From NCBI RefSeq assembly GCF_006715395.1, contig NZ_VFNC01000002.1, positions 3,286,001 through 3,350,000 of the forward strand: a stretch of 64,000 nucleotides of DNA, in the 5' to 3' direction. The position numbers and the translations under genes were made by a program. How positions within the stretch are numbered: position 1 is the first letter of the stretch; the number at the start of each line of letters is the position of its first letter. Below are positions 1 to 7,959 of this stretch, one piece after another. The notes below the pieces were generated by a model. It searched no databases and had not been told where the DNA came from. It was given only the letters and a program-made list of their open reading frames with translations. The DNA is from Streptomyces sp. SLBN-31 (GTDB lineage: Bacteria; Actinomycetota; Actinomycetes; Streptomycetales; Streptomycetaceae).

Positions 1-930
1 GTGTTCGGTGTGCTGCCGGGCGTCCACAGCGACAAGGCGGGCCTGGACAACCTGACCGGCCACGGCGGCTTCCTCCCGCACGGCCCCGGCGCGATCCTCA
101 CCGGTGTGCTGCTCGTCGTCTTCTCCTTCATGGGCAGCGAGATCGCGACCCTGGCGGCGGGCGAGTCGGAGGACCCGCAGCGGGCGGTGACGAAGTCGAC
201 GAACAGCATCATCTGGCGTATCGCCGTCTTCTACCTGGGCTCGATCTCCGTCGTCGTCTGCCTCCTGCCGTGGAACGACCCGTCCATCAAGGATCAGGGC
301 TCCTACGTCGCCGCCCTCGACTCCCTCGGGATCGCGCACGCCGGCCAGATCATGAACTTCATCGTGCTGACGTCGGTGCTGTCCTGTCTCAACTCCGGCC
401 TGTACACGGCCTCCCGCATGGCCTTCTCGCTGGGCGAGCGGGGCGACGCGCCGAAGGCGTTCGCGCGGACCACGTCCCGGGGTGTGCCGATGGCGGCGAT
501 CGTGGCGTCGGTGGTGTTCGGCTTCGTGGCCGTCTTCTTCAACTACAAGTTCCCCGACTCGGTCTTCCTCTTCCTGGTCAACTCCAGTGGCGCGGTGGCC
601 CTGTTCGTGTGGCTGGTCATCTGCTTCTCGCAGCTTCGGATGCGGCGGATCATCCAGGCCGAGGCGCCGGAGAAGCTGGTCGTACGGATGTGGCTGTACC
701 CGTATCTGACGTGGGCGACGGCCGCGTTGATCGTGTTCGTGCTGGGCTACATGCTCACGGACACCGAGCACGACGGACGCGAGACCGTGCTGTTGTCGCT
801 GCTGGTCGCGGCGGTCGTGGTGGTGATCGCCGTGGTCAGGGAGAAGGTCCGCGGGAGCCGCCCGGCGGCCGTGGGCGACGCCGTGCCCGCCGCGGCGCTT
901 GACGAGGCCGGGAAGGTCAGGACCGGCTGA
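1..930 (+). CDS. Amino acid permease, APC/AAT family (5' truncated by window edge)
   Basis: This is the C-terminal 309 residues of an inner-membrane amino acid:proton symporter. Family members usually have 450-500 residues and 12 membrane helices, so the first third lies outside the window, and the GTG at base 1 is probably an internal Val codon. Seven or so hydrophobic segments are visible. The stretch FSFMGSEIATLAAGESEDP is the conserved segment between helices 5 and 6 of GabP/AnsP/CycA-type transporters. The substrate (GABA, asparagine, proline or aromatic amino acids) cannot be read from this part. The C-terminal tail is hydrophilic and Ala-rich. It converges on the kinase gene, with a hairpin between the two. 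Confidence 0.88.
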   Translation: MFGVLPGVHSDKAGLDNLTGHGGFLPHGPGAILTGVLLVVFSFMGSEIATLAAGESEDPQRAVTKSTNSIIWRIAVFYLGSISVVVCLLPWNDPSIKDQGSYVAALDSLGIAHAGQIMNFIVLTSVLSCLNSGLYTASRMAFSLGERGDAPKAFARTTSRGVPMAAIVASVVFGFVAVFFNYKFPDSVFLFLVNSSGAVALFVWLVICFSQLRMRRIIQAEAPEKLVVRMWLYPYLTWATAALIVFVLGYMLTDTEHDGRETVLLSLLVAAVVVVIAVVREKVRGSRPAAVGDAVPAAALDEAGKVRTG

Positions 931-949
931 CGCGCGGGGTGCCGTACGT

Positions 950-990
950 GCCGGAAGGGGCTCTCGGTTCGTACCGCGGGCCCCTTCGGC
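950..990. terminator. Putative bidirectional terminator hairpin
   Basis: An imperfect inverted repeat (GGAAGGGGC near 953-961 against GGCCCCTTC near 979-987) lies between the convergent permease and kinase genes. The stem is GC-rich with one bulge and there is no clear T-run, as is usual in Streptomyces. Confidence 0.5.
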
Positions 991-1012
991 GTGCTCTGCC
1001 GGGCTCCCCTGC

Positions 1013-3145
1013 TCACAGGACGGTGAAGCTGTCCTTGACCCGGTCGTAGATCCTGACGGCCTGGGTCTCGACGTCCGGGTGGTACCAGGTGTTGATCTGG
1101 TACGACCTGCCCTCCTGGTCGAAGCCGAGCAGCCGCGCGTGCCAGTTCACGCCCTTGAGGGTGAAGGTGTACTCCCAGACCACCGCCGGGTGGCCGCGGA
1201 AGGTCGTCTGCTCCAGGCGGATCTTTTGGTAGTTCTGGCCCTGGTGGGCGTCCTGCTCCGACTGCCGCCAGGTCCCCATGAGGTCGTCGCGGGCGATGGA
1301 GGACTTCGCCACGAGTTCCTGGGCGCCGTCGGGCGAGGTGTAGTGGACCTCGGCTCCCGTCATCACGTTGCGCTTCCAGCCCTTGGGGGTCGCCCACGCG
1401 TAGCCGCCGGCCTCCTCGTGGGTCCCCGGTGGCAGTGTCCGCGGCCGGGAGGTGCCCTCCACGGTGGGAGGCGGGCTGCTGCCGGAGGTGGTGGGGGGCT
1501 TGGTCGCGGAGGTCGTGGGACCGGCGTGATCGCCGCCCTGCGAACCGGAGTTCAGGAGCAGTGTCACAACGACCACCGCGCCGGCGGCGACCAGCGCGGC
1601 GGCGGCCAGGAGCCCGGCACGGCGGCGACGGCGACCGGTCGCGGGCGGGGGCGCCAGGACCGGGGGCTCGCCGTGCAGCGGGTGGGGGCCCAGGTGTTCG
1701 TGCACGGAGCGGCTCGGTGGGGCCGCGGGGCGGGGCCGGGTCACCGCCGGGGAGCGGGTCAGGGAGACGCCGGGGCGGGTGGTGGCCGGAGGGCTTGGCA
1801 AAGTGGGGTCGGCCGCCGGGGAGTTGGCGGACGGCTTCTCCGCACCGGCTTCCGAGCGCAGCTCGGAGGGAACCTCGGCGGCAGCGGATGTCCGGAGGCC
1901 GCCGAGGGGAGCCTCGCCGGGGTCCGTGGGTGCCACGGCAGTCCCGGCCGGTGCGGCGGGTTCGGGCGGCCCTTCGGCGGGAGGAGGACCGACGGCCGGT
2001 GAGGCGGAGGCGGGTGACGGTTCGAGTGGCGGGTGGCCGCGGCGGAGCGGGTGGGTGTCCTGTCGGGCCGGAGGTGGGGTGTCCTCCGGCGGCACGGGGC
2101 GCCGGGGGTCCGGGGTGGCTCGTACCGGCAGGGTGTGCGGGGCGGGCGGTTCGTGCGAGGGCCGGTACCCGTGAGTGGGCGGCTCTGGTGAGGGGGGTGT
2201 GGGGGTGCCCGCAGCCGTCGGTCGGCCCGGCGGGTGCCCCTCCTCCACCGGTTCCGCGCCGCCGGTGCCCACCGGCAAGGTCGGGGTGGGCGGCGGGAAG
2301 GCGACGGGGCGCAGGGCCTCTTCCAGTTCCCGCAGGGCAGGCCTGGCCTCGGGTTCCTTCTCCAGGAGTGCTGCCAGGACGTGGCTCAGGGGGCCGGCCG
2401 CGGCGGGGAGTTCTGGCTCCTCGTGGAGCACCGCGTGCAGGGTGGCCAGGGTGGTGCCGCGGGAGAAGGGGGAACGGCCGCCCAGGGCCGCGCAGAGGGT
2501 CGCGCCCAGGGACCAGATGTCGGACGGCGGGCCCTGCGGGCGGCCGGAGACCCGCTCGGGGGCCATGTAGTCGGGCGAGCCGACCAGCATGCCGACCATG
2601 GTGAGGGCCTTGGCGTCCTGGATCGCGGCGATGCCGAAGTCGGTCAGGACGACCCGGCGGTCGGGTTCGCCGGAGCCCTCGACGATCACGTTCCCGGGTT
2701 TGATGTCGCGGTGCAGGACGCCGCGGGCGTGGACCTGCCGCAGGGCCGCCACCAGGCCGAGCCCGGTGCGTGCCGTCTCCCGCGGGCTCAGGGGGCCGTC
2801 CTCGGCCAGGATGCGTTCCAGCGAGCGGCCCCTGACCAACTCCATGACGATCCACAGGCGTTCGCCCTCGTCGACCACGTCGTAGACGCGGACCACGTTG
2901 GGGTGGTCGATGCGGGCCGTGGCCCTGGCCTCGCGCAGGGTGCGTTCGCGGCGGGTGCGCGTGTCCTCGGCGTCCATGCCGTCGATGCGGATCTCCTTGA
3001 CGGCCACCGGGCGGTCGAGCATTTCGTCCGCCGCCCGCCACACCCGCCCCATTCCCCCCTGCCCGATACTTTCGACCAGCCGATAACGACCCGTCACCAG
3101 CAGCCCCTGAACACCACCGCTCCTCGCATTCCCCGGCAAATCCAC
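1013..3145 (-). CDS. Membrane-anchored serine/threonine protein kinase (PknB/Hanks type)
   Basis: The predicted protein has 710 residues. It opens with an N-terminal Hanks-type kinase domain: glycine loop GQGGMG at about 28-33, catalytic Lys50 in VAVKEI, HRDIKPGN with Asp147 and Lys149, DFG at 169-171 and the activation-segment anchor SPDYMAPE. A long Pro/Ala/Thr-rich juxtamembrane linker (about 290-540) follows, then one membrane helix (GLLAAAALVAAGAVVVVTLL). The extracellular domain has about 150 residues, is rich in Trp/Tyr and has no PASTA repeats. The start is GTG at 3145, because GAGGGGG lies about 5 nt upstream; the frame stays open to 3235 but lacks a better site. The topology is typical of a signal-sensing kinase, but the ligand and substrates are unknown. 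The gene is divergent from the surface-protein gene. Confidence 0.9.
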   Translation of the reverse strand: MDLPGNARSGGVQGLLVTGRYRLVESIGQGGMGRVWRAADEMLDRPVAVKEIRIDGMDAEDTRTRRERTLREARATARIDHPNVVRVYDVVDEGERLWIVMELVRGRSLERILAEDGPLSPRETARTGLGLVAALRQVHARGVLHRDIKPGNVIVEGSGEPDRRVVLTDFGIAAIQDAKALTMVGMLVGSPDYMAPERVSGRPQGPPSDIWSLGATLCAALGGRSPFSRGTTLATLHAVLHEEPELPAAAGPLSHVLAALLEKEPEARPALRELEEALRPVAFPPPTPTLPVGTGGAEPVEEGHPPGRPTAAGTPTPPSPEPPTHGYRPSHEPPAPHTLPVRATPDPRRPVPPEDTPPPARQDTHPLRRGHPPLEPSPASASPAVGPPPAEGPPEPAAPAGTAVAPTDPGEAPLGGLRTSAAAEVPSELRSEAGAEKPSANSPAADPTLPSPPATTRPGVSLTRSPAVTRPRPAAPPSRSVHEHLGPHPLHGEPPVLAPPPATGRRRRRAGLLAAAALVAAGAVVVVTLLLNSGSQGGDHAGPTTSATKPPTTSGSSPPPTVEGTSRPRTLPPGTHEEAGGYAWATPKGWKRNVMTGAEVHYTSPDGAQELVAKSSIARDDLMGTWRQSEQDAHQGQNYQKIRLEQTTFRGHPAVVWEYTFTLKGVNWHARLLGFDQEGRSYQINTWYHPDVETQAVRIYDRVKDSFTVL

Positions 3146-3334
3146 GGCGCCCCCTCGACCAACTGAAACAACCCCTGAAACCCGAGACGACCTCGGTAGC
3201 ACTGAGACCCGCCCCCACTGAAACACAATGGTCACACTTCATGCCGTACCAGCATAGTGCGGAGAAATCTTGTGGTAGCTCTTCAAGTACTGCGATTTCA
3301 GGCGCAGCCAGGGGGAGTCAAGGGGGATGCGAAC

Positions 3335-4069
3335 ATGAGTACTCGCCGCAGTACGGTCATCACGGGATCGCTGGTCACGGCATCTTTTTCGGCGGTGATG
3401 ATCCTTTCCTGCACCGCCAGCGCGGACGACCAGGGCCCCGGGAGCAGCAAGGGGGGAAAGGTCATGGACAAGGCACCGGCGGGCGTTGAACTGACCACAC
3501 TCCTTCCCTCGAAGATCTCGGTCGACAACAGCACGAAGAAAACGGCGATCACCGCCACGGTCAAGAATCAGGGGAACAAGGACAGCGGAAAGATCCAGCT
3601 TTTGGTCGTCGGTTTCGACGGCCTCACGGTGAAGAACGTCGACGGCTGCTCGGCGATCGACAAGAACAGTCTTCCGAAAGGCTCGAACAGCGGTTTCTCC
3701 TGCACCGTCGACAATCTGGCGGCCGGTAGGTCGAAGTCGTACGCCGTCGACGCGACGTACGACCTGGGCAAGACGGGGAAGATCTGTCTGCCCGTGCAGA
3801 GCGGCGACGGGAAGAAGACGTACTGGCAGCAGGGGCCGGTCCCGTTCGGCACCAACAACCCGTCTCCGAACGCGCCCGCCACCCCGCTGCTCCTCGGCAC
3901 CGACAACAAGCCGGTGGCGCCGGGCGGCGAGACCGAACTGCCGAAGACCGGCGTCGGGCGGGACGTCCTGCCGCTGGGCGCGGCGGGCGCGACGCTGGTC
4001 GCGGCCGGGGCGGCCGGGCTGTGGTGGTCGACCCGGCGGCCGACCGGTCCGCTGCGGCCGCGCGGCTGA
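3335..4069 (+). CDS. Secreted surface protein with LPXTG-like sortase anchor
   Basis: The 244-residue protein has an N-terminal signal peptide (hydrophobic core ITGSLVTASFSAVMIL, cleavage near SASAD). A Lys/Asn-rich beta-type domain follows, with two Cys that could pair, and then a spacer. The C-terminus carries a sorting signal: LPKTG, a hydrophobic stretch (LPLGAAGATLVAAGAAGLWW) and a basic tail RRP...RPRG. Streptomyces class E sortases prefer LAXTG, so LPKTG is a slightly unusual but plausible substrate. The start is ATG 3335, just before the signal peptide and preceded by AGGGGGA; the same frame is open from 3257. Lys codons are more frequent than in neighbouring genes. The function of the exposed domain is unknown. 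Confidence 0.8.
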   Translation: MSTRRSTVITGSLVTASFSAVMILSCTASADDQGPGSSKGGKVMDKAPAGVELTTLLPSKISVDNSTKKTAITATVKNQGNKDSGKIQLLVVGFDGLTVKNVDGCSAIDKNSLPKGSNSGFSCTVDNLAAGRSKSYAVDATYDLGKTGKICLPVQSGDGKKTYWQQGPVPFGTNNPSPNAPATPLLLGTDNKPVAPGGETELPKTGVGRDVLPLGAAGATLVAAGAAGLWWSTRRPTGPLRPRG

Positions 4070-4174
4070 GCGGGTCACGGGACGGAAGGGCTTGGCGGGA
4101 GTGATCGCTCCCGCCGGGCCCGTCTCCCGAAAAGCTGACGGCGGCTGTCAGGTTATGCGGGGACAGTGCGGGTC

Positions 4175-5530
4175 ATGGACCTCGCCGAGAACACCACCGA
4201 CCCGCTCGTCCTGCGCCCGGGCGACCCGGGCTACGACGGCGAACTCTCCGGTTTCCAGACCGGGTTCGACCTGCGGCCGGACGCGGTCTTCGCCGTCTCC
4301 TCGGCCGACGACGTGAGCGCAGCCGTGCGCCACGCGGCCGGGCACGGCCTGCCGGTGCGTGTCCAGGCCACCGGTCACGGGCTGCCCGGGGCCTCGCGGG
4401 GCGGGGTGCTCGTCACGACGCAACGGATGGACGGCGTCGTCGTGGACGCCGGTGCCCGAACCGTCCGGGTGCAGGCGGGCGTGCGCTGGGGACAGGTCGT
4501 CGCGGCGGCCGAACCGTACGGGCTCGCACCGCTCAACGGCTCCGCGCCGGGCGTCGGCGCCGTCTCGTACACCCTCGGCGGCGGACTGGGCATCCTCGCG
4601 CGGGAGTTCGGGTACGCGGCCGACCATGTGCGCTCACTGGACGTGGTGACGGCGGACGGGCGGCCGAGGCACGTGACCTGCGAGTCCGACCCCGACCTGT
4701 ACTGGGCGCTGCTGGGCGCCGGCCACGACTTCGGCGTCGTGACCGGTCTGGAGATCGGCCTCGTGCCGGTGCGCCGGCTCTACGGCGGCTCGCTCGCCTT
4801 CGACGGGCGCGAGGCCGACCCGACGGCCCTGCTGCGGGCCTACGAGGCGTGGACCCGGACCGTGCCGGACGGGCTGACCTCGTCCTTCGCCGCCGTACCA
4901 TATCCGGACCTGCCGGCGCTCGAGCCGCATCTGCGCGGGCGGTACGTGATCTCGGTGCGGGTCGCGTACACCGGCGGCGACGGTGACGCGGTCGTGGCCG
5001 CGCTGCGGGAGTCGGGGCCCGTGCTCGCGGACTCGCTGCGCTGGATGCCGTACTCGGAGAGCCACACCATCCACAGCGACCCGGACTTCCCGCACGCCTA
5101 CTACGGCGACAGCGCGGTGCTGGGCGAACCGGACCTCGCCGCGGCCGGCGAACTCCTCGCCCGCACCGGGCCGGACGCGGGCGGCCCGATGTGCGTGGTG
5201 CAGATCAACCATCTGGGCGGCGCCCTCGCGCGGCCCGCGCCGAACTCGGTGCCGTACCGCGAAGGACGGTTCCTGCTAAGGCTGTTGAGCGTCGGGGAGC
5301 GGGAGCAGGCGCGTGCGGTGGTGGACCCGGCGCTCGCACTGCTCGCGGACGCGACTCTCGGGCGGGCCCGCAACTTCTCGTTCGGGGCCGGCGACCGGAG
5401 CGAGGGACTGTACGACCCCGCGACGCACGCGAGGCTCGCCGGGCTGAAGTCGCTCCACGACCCGGCGAACCTCTTCGGTGGCCCCTACGAACTCAGCGCC
5501 GGCCGACGAACTTCCAGGCGGCCGGCATGA
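4175..5530 (+). CDS. FAD-binding oxidoreductase, VAO/PCMH (BBE) family
   Basis: The protein has 451 residues. The N-terminal half is a PCMH-type FAD-binding domain: VRVQATGHGLPG followed by VRVQAGVRWGQV, SAPGVGAVSYTLGGG and GHDFGVVTGLEIGL. The C-terminal half ends with a berberine-bridge-like segment (HDPANLFGGPYEL). Such enzymes oxidise alcohols, sugars or amines with covalent FAD. The His in TGHG is the probable attachment residue; no Cys lies at the bicovalent position. ATG 4175 is preferred over GTG 4166 because GGGGA is about 11 nt upstream of it. No signal peptide is seen. The 3' end overlaps convergent bioY by 38 bp. The substrate is unknown. Confidence 0.85.
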   Translation: MDLAENTTDPLVLRPGDPGYDGELSGFQTGFDLRPDAVFAVSSADDVSAAVRHAAGHGLPVRVQATGHGLPGASRGGVLVTTQRMDGVVVDAGARTVRVQAGVRWGQVVAAAEPYGLAPLNGSAPGVGAVSYTLGGGLGILAREFGYAADHVRSLDVVTADGRPRHVTCESDPDLYWALLGAGHDFGVVTGLEIGLVPVRRLYGGSLAFDGREADPTALLRAYEAWTRTVPDGLTSSFAAVPYPDLPALEPHLRGRYVISVRVAYTGGDGDAVVAALRESGPVLADSLRWMPYSESHTIHSDPDFPHAYYGDSAVLGEPDLAAAGELLARTGPDAGGPMCVVQINHLGGALARPAPNSVPYREGRFLLRLLSVGEREQARAVVDPALALLADATLGRARNFSFGAGDRSEGLYDPATHARLAGLKSLHDPANLFGGPYELSAGRRTSRRPA

Positions 5531-6074
5531 GGCCCATGGCCAGGGCGGCCTTGAGGGCGTCGCCGATCAGGAACGGGGTGAGGCCGGCGGCGATCGCGGC
5601 GGAGGCGGACAGGCCGGCGGCGTAGGCCAGGTACGGGACACCGACGGCGTAGATGAGGGCCTCGCCCAGCAGCATCGTGCCCGCCATGCGCCACACGGAG
5701 CGGTCGGCGCCGCGGCGGGCCAGGGCGCCGACGGCGGCGGACGCCAGCAGCATGCCCAGGATGTAGCCGAAGGAGACGGAGACACCGGAGGTGCCGCCCG
5801 CGAACCACGGCACACCGGCGAGACCGGCGAGCGCGTACAGGACGAGCGAGGCCAGGCCACGGCTCGCGCCGAGGCTCGTGCCGACCAGCAGCGCGGCGAA
5901 GGTCTGGCCGGTCACCGGCACCGGGGAGTGCGGGACGGGGACGGAGATCTGGGCCGCGAGGCCGGTGAGCACGGCACCGCCGACCACGAGGGCCACGTCC
6001 CGGACGCGGGAGGCGGGGAGGAGGTCGGCGAGGACCTGTCCGGGGCGGGCGGGGGTGACGGCAGCGGTGCTCAT
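5493..6074 (-). CDS. bioY: Biotin transporter BioY (ECF S component)
   Basis: This 193-residue integral membrane protein has about six hydrophobic segments and the BioY signature region (ISVPVPHSPVPVTGQTFAALLVGTSLGASRG). BioY binds and imports biotin, either alone or with the energy-coupling EcfAT module. No ecfA or ecfT gene is adjacent, so it is either solitary or uses a shared module encoded elsewhere. The start ATG at 6074 has CGGAG(C)CCCC about 5 nt upstream. It is divergent from the sulfur-related leader region and convergent with, and overlapping, the flavin oxidase gene. Confidence 0.93.
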   Translation of the reverse strand: MSTAAVTPARPGQVLADLLPASRVRDVALVVGGAVLTGLAAQISVPVPHSPVPVTGQTFAALLVGTSLGASRGLASLVLYALAGLAGVPWFAGGTSGVSVSFGYILGMLLASAAVGALARRGADRSVWRMAGTMLLGEALIYAVGVPYLAYAAGLSASAAIAAGLTPFLIGDALKAALAMGLMPAAWKFVGRR

Positions 6075-6278
6075 GGGGGCTCCGGGATCGGAACGGTCGG
6101 GGACACCGTGACGCTAACCCGGAGTGCTCGCCGCGATCACCGTCAGCGCTCGACAAAGGCTGCGGCCGGGCCTTCGTGGGCTCCGGACAAAGGATGCGAG
6201 TTACACGGGTCTCCGCGTGACACCGGTCACGGAGGCGGGGTGACCTGGGTTTCGTCGTCTCGCCCAGCGGTCGCCGTC

Positions 6279-6307
6279 TGGGCAGCGTCGGCCGGTTTTG
6301 CTAGCTT
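6279..6307 (+). promoter_or_regulatory. Putative promoter of leader peptide 1
   Basis: TGGGCA (6279-6284), a 17-bp spacer and TAGCTT (6302-6307) are followed 7 nt later by the leader ATG at 6315. The geometry implies a transcript that begins at or next to the A of the start codon. The -35 match is weak (4 of 6). Confidence 0.45.
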
Positions 6308-6314
6308 CGGCCGC

Positions 6315-6398
6315 ATGGTCGCCCAGTCCCGGAACTTCTCGTCGCGTCGCCATGTCGACCTGCGACGAGTTGGCGCGTCCGCCTGTCGCCGCGGTTAG
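6315..6398 (+). CDS. Actinobacterial sulfur-type leader peptide (27 aa)
   Basis: A 27-codon reading frame ends with SRRHVDLRRVGASACR before TAG at 6396-6398. This matches the short motif (S)RRH(V/I)DLxRVxSAxCR, which recurs in putative leader peptides upstream of sulfur-assimilation genes in Streptomyces and relatives. The Cys near the C-terminus is the expected sensing codon. There is no Shine-Dalgarno sequence, and a -10 box sits 7 nt before the ATG, so leaderless translation is likely. The stop codon touches the left arm of the 6397-6449 hairpin. Downstream are a ROK regulator and a sulfonate-type ABC operon, consistent with control by cysteine or sulfur supply. It is too short for ordinary gene callers. 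Confidence 0.75.
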   Translation: MVAQSRNFSSRRHVDLRRVGASACRRG

Positions 6399-6449
6399 GG
6401 CCTGTCGTCGAATTGCCGCCGGGCAGGCGGGAATTCGACGACAGGCCCT
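6397..6449. repeat. Near-perfect 53-nt inverted repeat (hairpin) directly after leader stop
   Basis: The arms 6397-6414 and 6432-6449 are perfectly complementary over 18 bp (AGGGCCTGTCGTCGAATT and its complement). After one mismatch the stem continues for 5 bp (6416-6420 with 6426-6430) around a 5-nt loop. No T-run follows. It lies between the leader stop codon and the ROK gene. It could be an attenuator stem, or a dispersed repeat or MITE-like element that happened to land there. Confidence 0.85.
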
Positions 6450-6534
6450 CGTAGCGGGGCGCACGGACCGGATTCGGCACGCCCCGCCGCACGAGACGGC
6501 GCTGTGTCGGAACCGTTCTTCGAGGATGATCGCC

Positions 6535-7743
6535 ATGCCCCGTACCGCGACCACCACTCTCACCTCCCCTGCTCCCCGTCATGACCGTCCCCGCGGCGAC
6601 GACCGGCGCCGTACGAGCGCCAGCATCGTGCTGCGCTCCGTGCTGGAGCACGGGCCGGTGGCCCGCTCCACCATCGCCCGGCTGACCGGCCTGTCGCCGG
6701 CGTCGGTGACGGACTACTGCGCCCGGTTCACCGAACTCGGCCTGATCCGGGAGGCGTCCGAGCCCCGGCGCTCGGGCGGCGTCGGGCGCCCGCACGTCCC
6801 CCTGGACCTCGACGACTCGCGGTTCGTGGTCGCCGGCGTGCACGTGGCGGTGCCGTACACCACCGTGGCCCTGCTCGACCTGCGCGGACGGGTGCTGGTC
6901 AGCCGCGAGCTGAAGCACGGGAGCACCGAGCCGGGGCGGGTGCTGGCGCGGGCCGCCGAGGGGCTGACCCGCCTGCTCTCGAAGGCGCCGGGCTGTCGGC
7001 CGCTCGGCGTCGGCGTCGCCGTCGGCGGCTGGGTGGACCGGGAGTCGGGAACCGTCGTGGAGCACCCGCTGCTGGGCTGGCGGGAGGTCGCGGTGCGGGA
7101 CGTGCTCGGCGAGCGCATGGGGCTTCCGGTCCATGTCGACGGGCACGCAAGGGCGTTGGTCAACGCGGAGCGGCTGTTCGGGCCGCCCCGGGACGGCGCC
7201 GGCATGCTGCATTTGTTCGTCGGCAATGTGGTCGACGCGGCGTTCGCCACCGGCGACGAGGTGCATCACGGGCCCCGGTCGCAGGCCGGGGCGATCGCCC
7301 ATCTGCCGGTGCCGGGCGGCACGGAACCCTGCGACTGCGGGCGGACCGGCTGTCTGCAGGCCGAGTTGAGCGAGCGGACGCTGTGCCGGCGGGCGCGGGC
7401 GGCGGGCGTGCCCGCGGGTACGAACCCGATGCGGGTGGTCGCGGCCGCGGCCGCGGGCGATCACCGGGCGACGCGGTTGCTGGTGGAGCGGGCGGCTGCC
7501 GTCGGGCGGGCGGTGCGGCTGCTGCTGGACGTGCTCAACTCGGAGACGGTGGTCGTGACCGAGGTGGGGACCATTCACCGCGACGACTGTCTGAGCGCGT
7601 TGCGCGACGGGGTCGGCGTCGATCGCGCGGCACATGTGGTGCCGACGAGTTTCCCGGATTCGGTGCTCGCGGTGGCGGGTGGTTCGGTGGTTCTGGACGT
7701 GCTCTACCGGGATCCGCTGGCGATGTCACCTCGGGCTATTTAA
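6535..7743 (+). CDS. ROK-family transcriptional regulator
   Basis: The protein has 402 residues. The N-terminal winged HTH (ARSTIARLTGLSPASVTDY) precedes a ROK sugar-kinase-like domain. The ROK zinc motif CDCGRTGC is intact at about 264-271, as is the upstream His-containing segment, so the fold should be metal-bound. The start ATG 6535 has GAGG 9 nt upstream; the frame is open from 6298 but covers the leader and hairpin. ROK regulators normally respond to sugars or sugar phosphates. Its position between a sulfur-type leader and a sulfonate ABC operon suggests control of uptake of sulfur organics, perhaps sulfated or sulfonated sugars; that is inference from context only. Confidence 0.85.
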   Translation: MPRTATTTLTSPAPRHDRPRGDDRRRTSASIVLRSVLEHGPVARSTIARLTGLSPASVTDYCARFTELGLIREASEPRRSGGVGRPHVPLDLDDSRFVVAGVHVAVPYTTVALLDLRGRVLVSRELKHGSTEPGRVLARAAEGLTRLLSKAPGCRPLGVGVAVGGWVDRESGTVVEHPLLGWREVAVRDVLGERMGLPVHVDGHARALVNAERLFGPPRDGAGMLHLFVGNVVDAAFATGDEVHHGPRSQAGAIAHLPVPGGTEPCDCGRTGCLQAELSERTLCRRARAAGVPAGTNPMRVVAAAAAGDHRATRLLVERAAAVGRAVRLLLDVLNSETVVVTEVGTIHRDDCLSALRDGVGVDRAAHVVPTSFPDSVLAVAGGSVVLDVLYRDPLAMSPRAI

Positions 7744-7760
7744 TTCAGAAACTCCGAATG

Positions 7761-7797
7761 TTGACAGCGGTGGGACCCGACCAGGAACATCCTGGTC
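7761..7797 (+). promoter_or_regulatory. Promoter with 19-bp operator palindrome (leader peptide 2 / sulfonate operon)
   Basis: A consensus -35 TTGACA (7761-7766) is followed by an 18-bp spacer and GAACAT (7785-7790) as -10. The -10 sits in the centre of the perfect palindrome GACCAGGAACATCCTGGTC (7779-7797: 8-bp arms, 3-nt centre). A protein bound there would block RNA polymerase. The leader ATG follows directly at 7798, 7 nt after the -10. The ROK protein encoded just upstream is a candidate ligand. Confidence 0.7.
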
Positions 7798-7836
7798 ATG
7801 AGCCTGTTCGTGAGCTGTCGCACCTCTTGTTGCTGA
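7798..7836 (+). CDS. Cys-rich leader peptide (12 aa)
   Basis: The reading frame encodes MSLFVSCRTSCC, with three Cys in 12 residues and a terminal Cys-Cys before TGA at 7834-7836. The ATG follows its -10 box by 7 nt with no ribosome binding site, so it is probably read from a leaderless mRNA. A 5-bp hairpin (7836-7840 with 7847-7851) overlaps the stop codon. Cys-rich leader frames upstream of sulfur genes are known in actinobacteria, where ribosome stalling at Cys codons tunes the downstream operon. It lies 123 bp before the binding-protein gene. Confidence 0.65.
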   Translation: MSLFVSCRTSCC

Positions 7837-7959
7837 CACGTTGCCGCGTGTGAAGCGCTCATTTCCCCCTGCGTGAAATCTGTGTGAATTCCTTTTCCCG
7901 GCGTCTGCCGACTGGAATTCCGCATGCGTTCTTTCCTTCTCGACCCACGGAGTTCTGCC

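Noticed and set aside
6397..6449. Classical rho-independent terminator
   Set aside because: The stem is strong but no T-run follows and the ROK gene lies only 86 bp downstream; attenuator or dispersed repeat is more likely.
6535..7743. ROK glucokinase enzyme
   Set aside because: A clear N-terminal winged HTH precedes the ROK domain, so it is a regulator.
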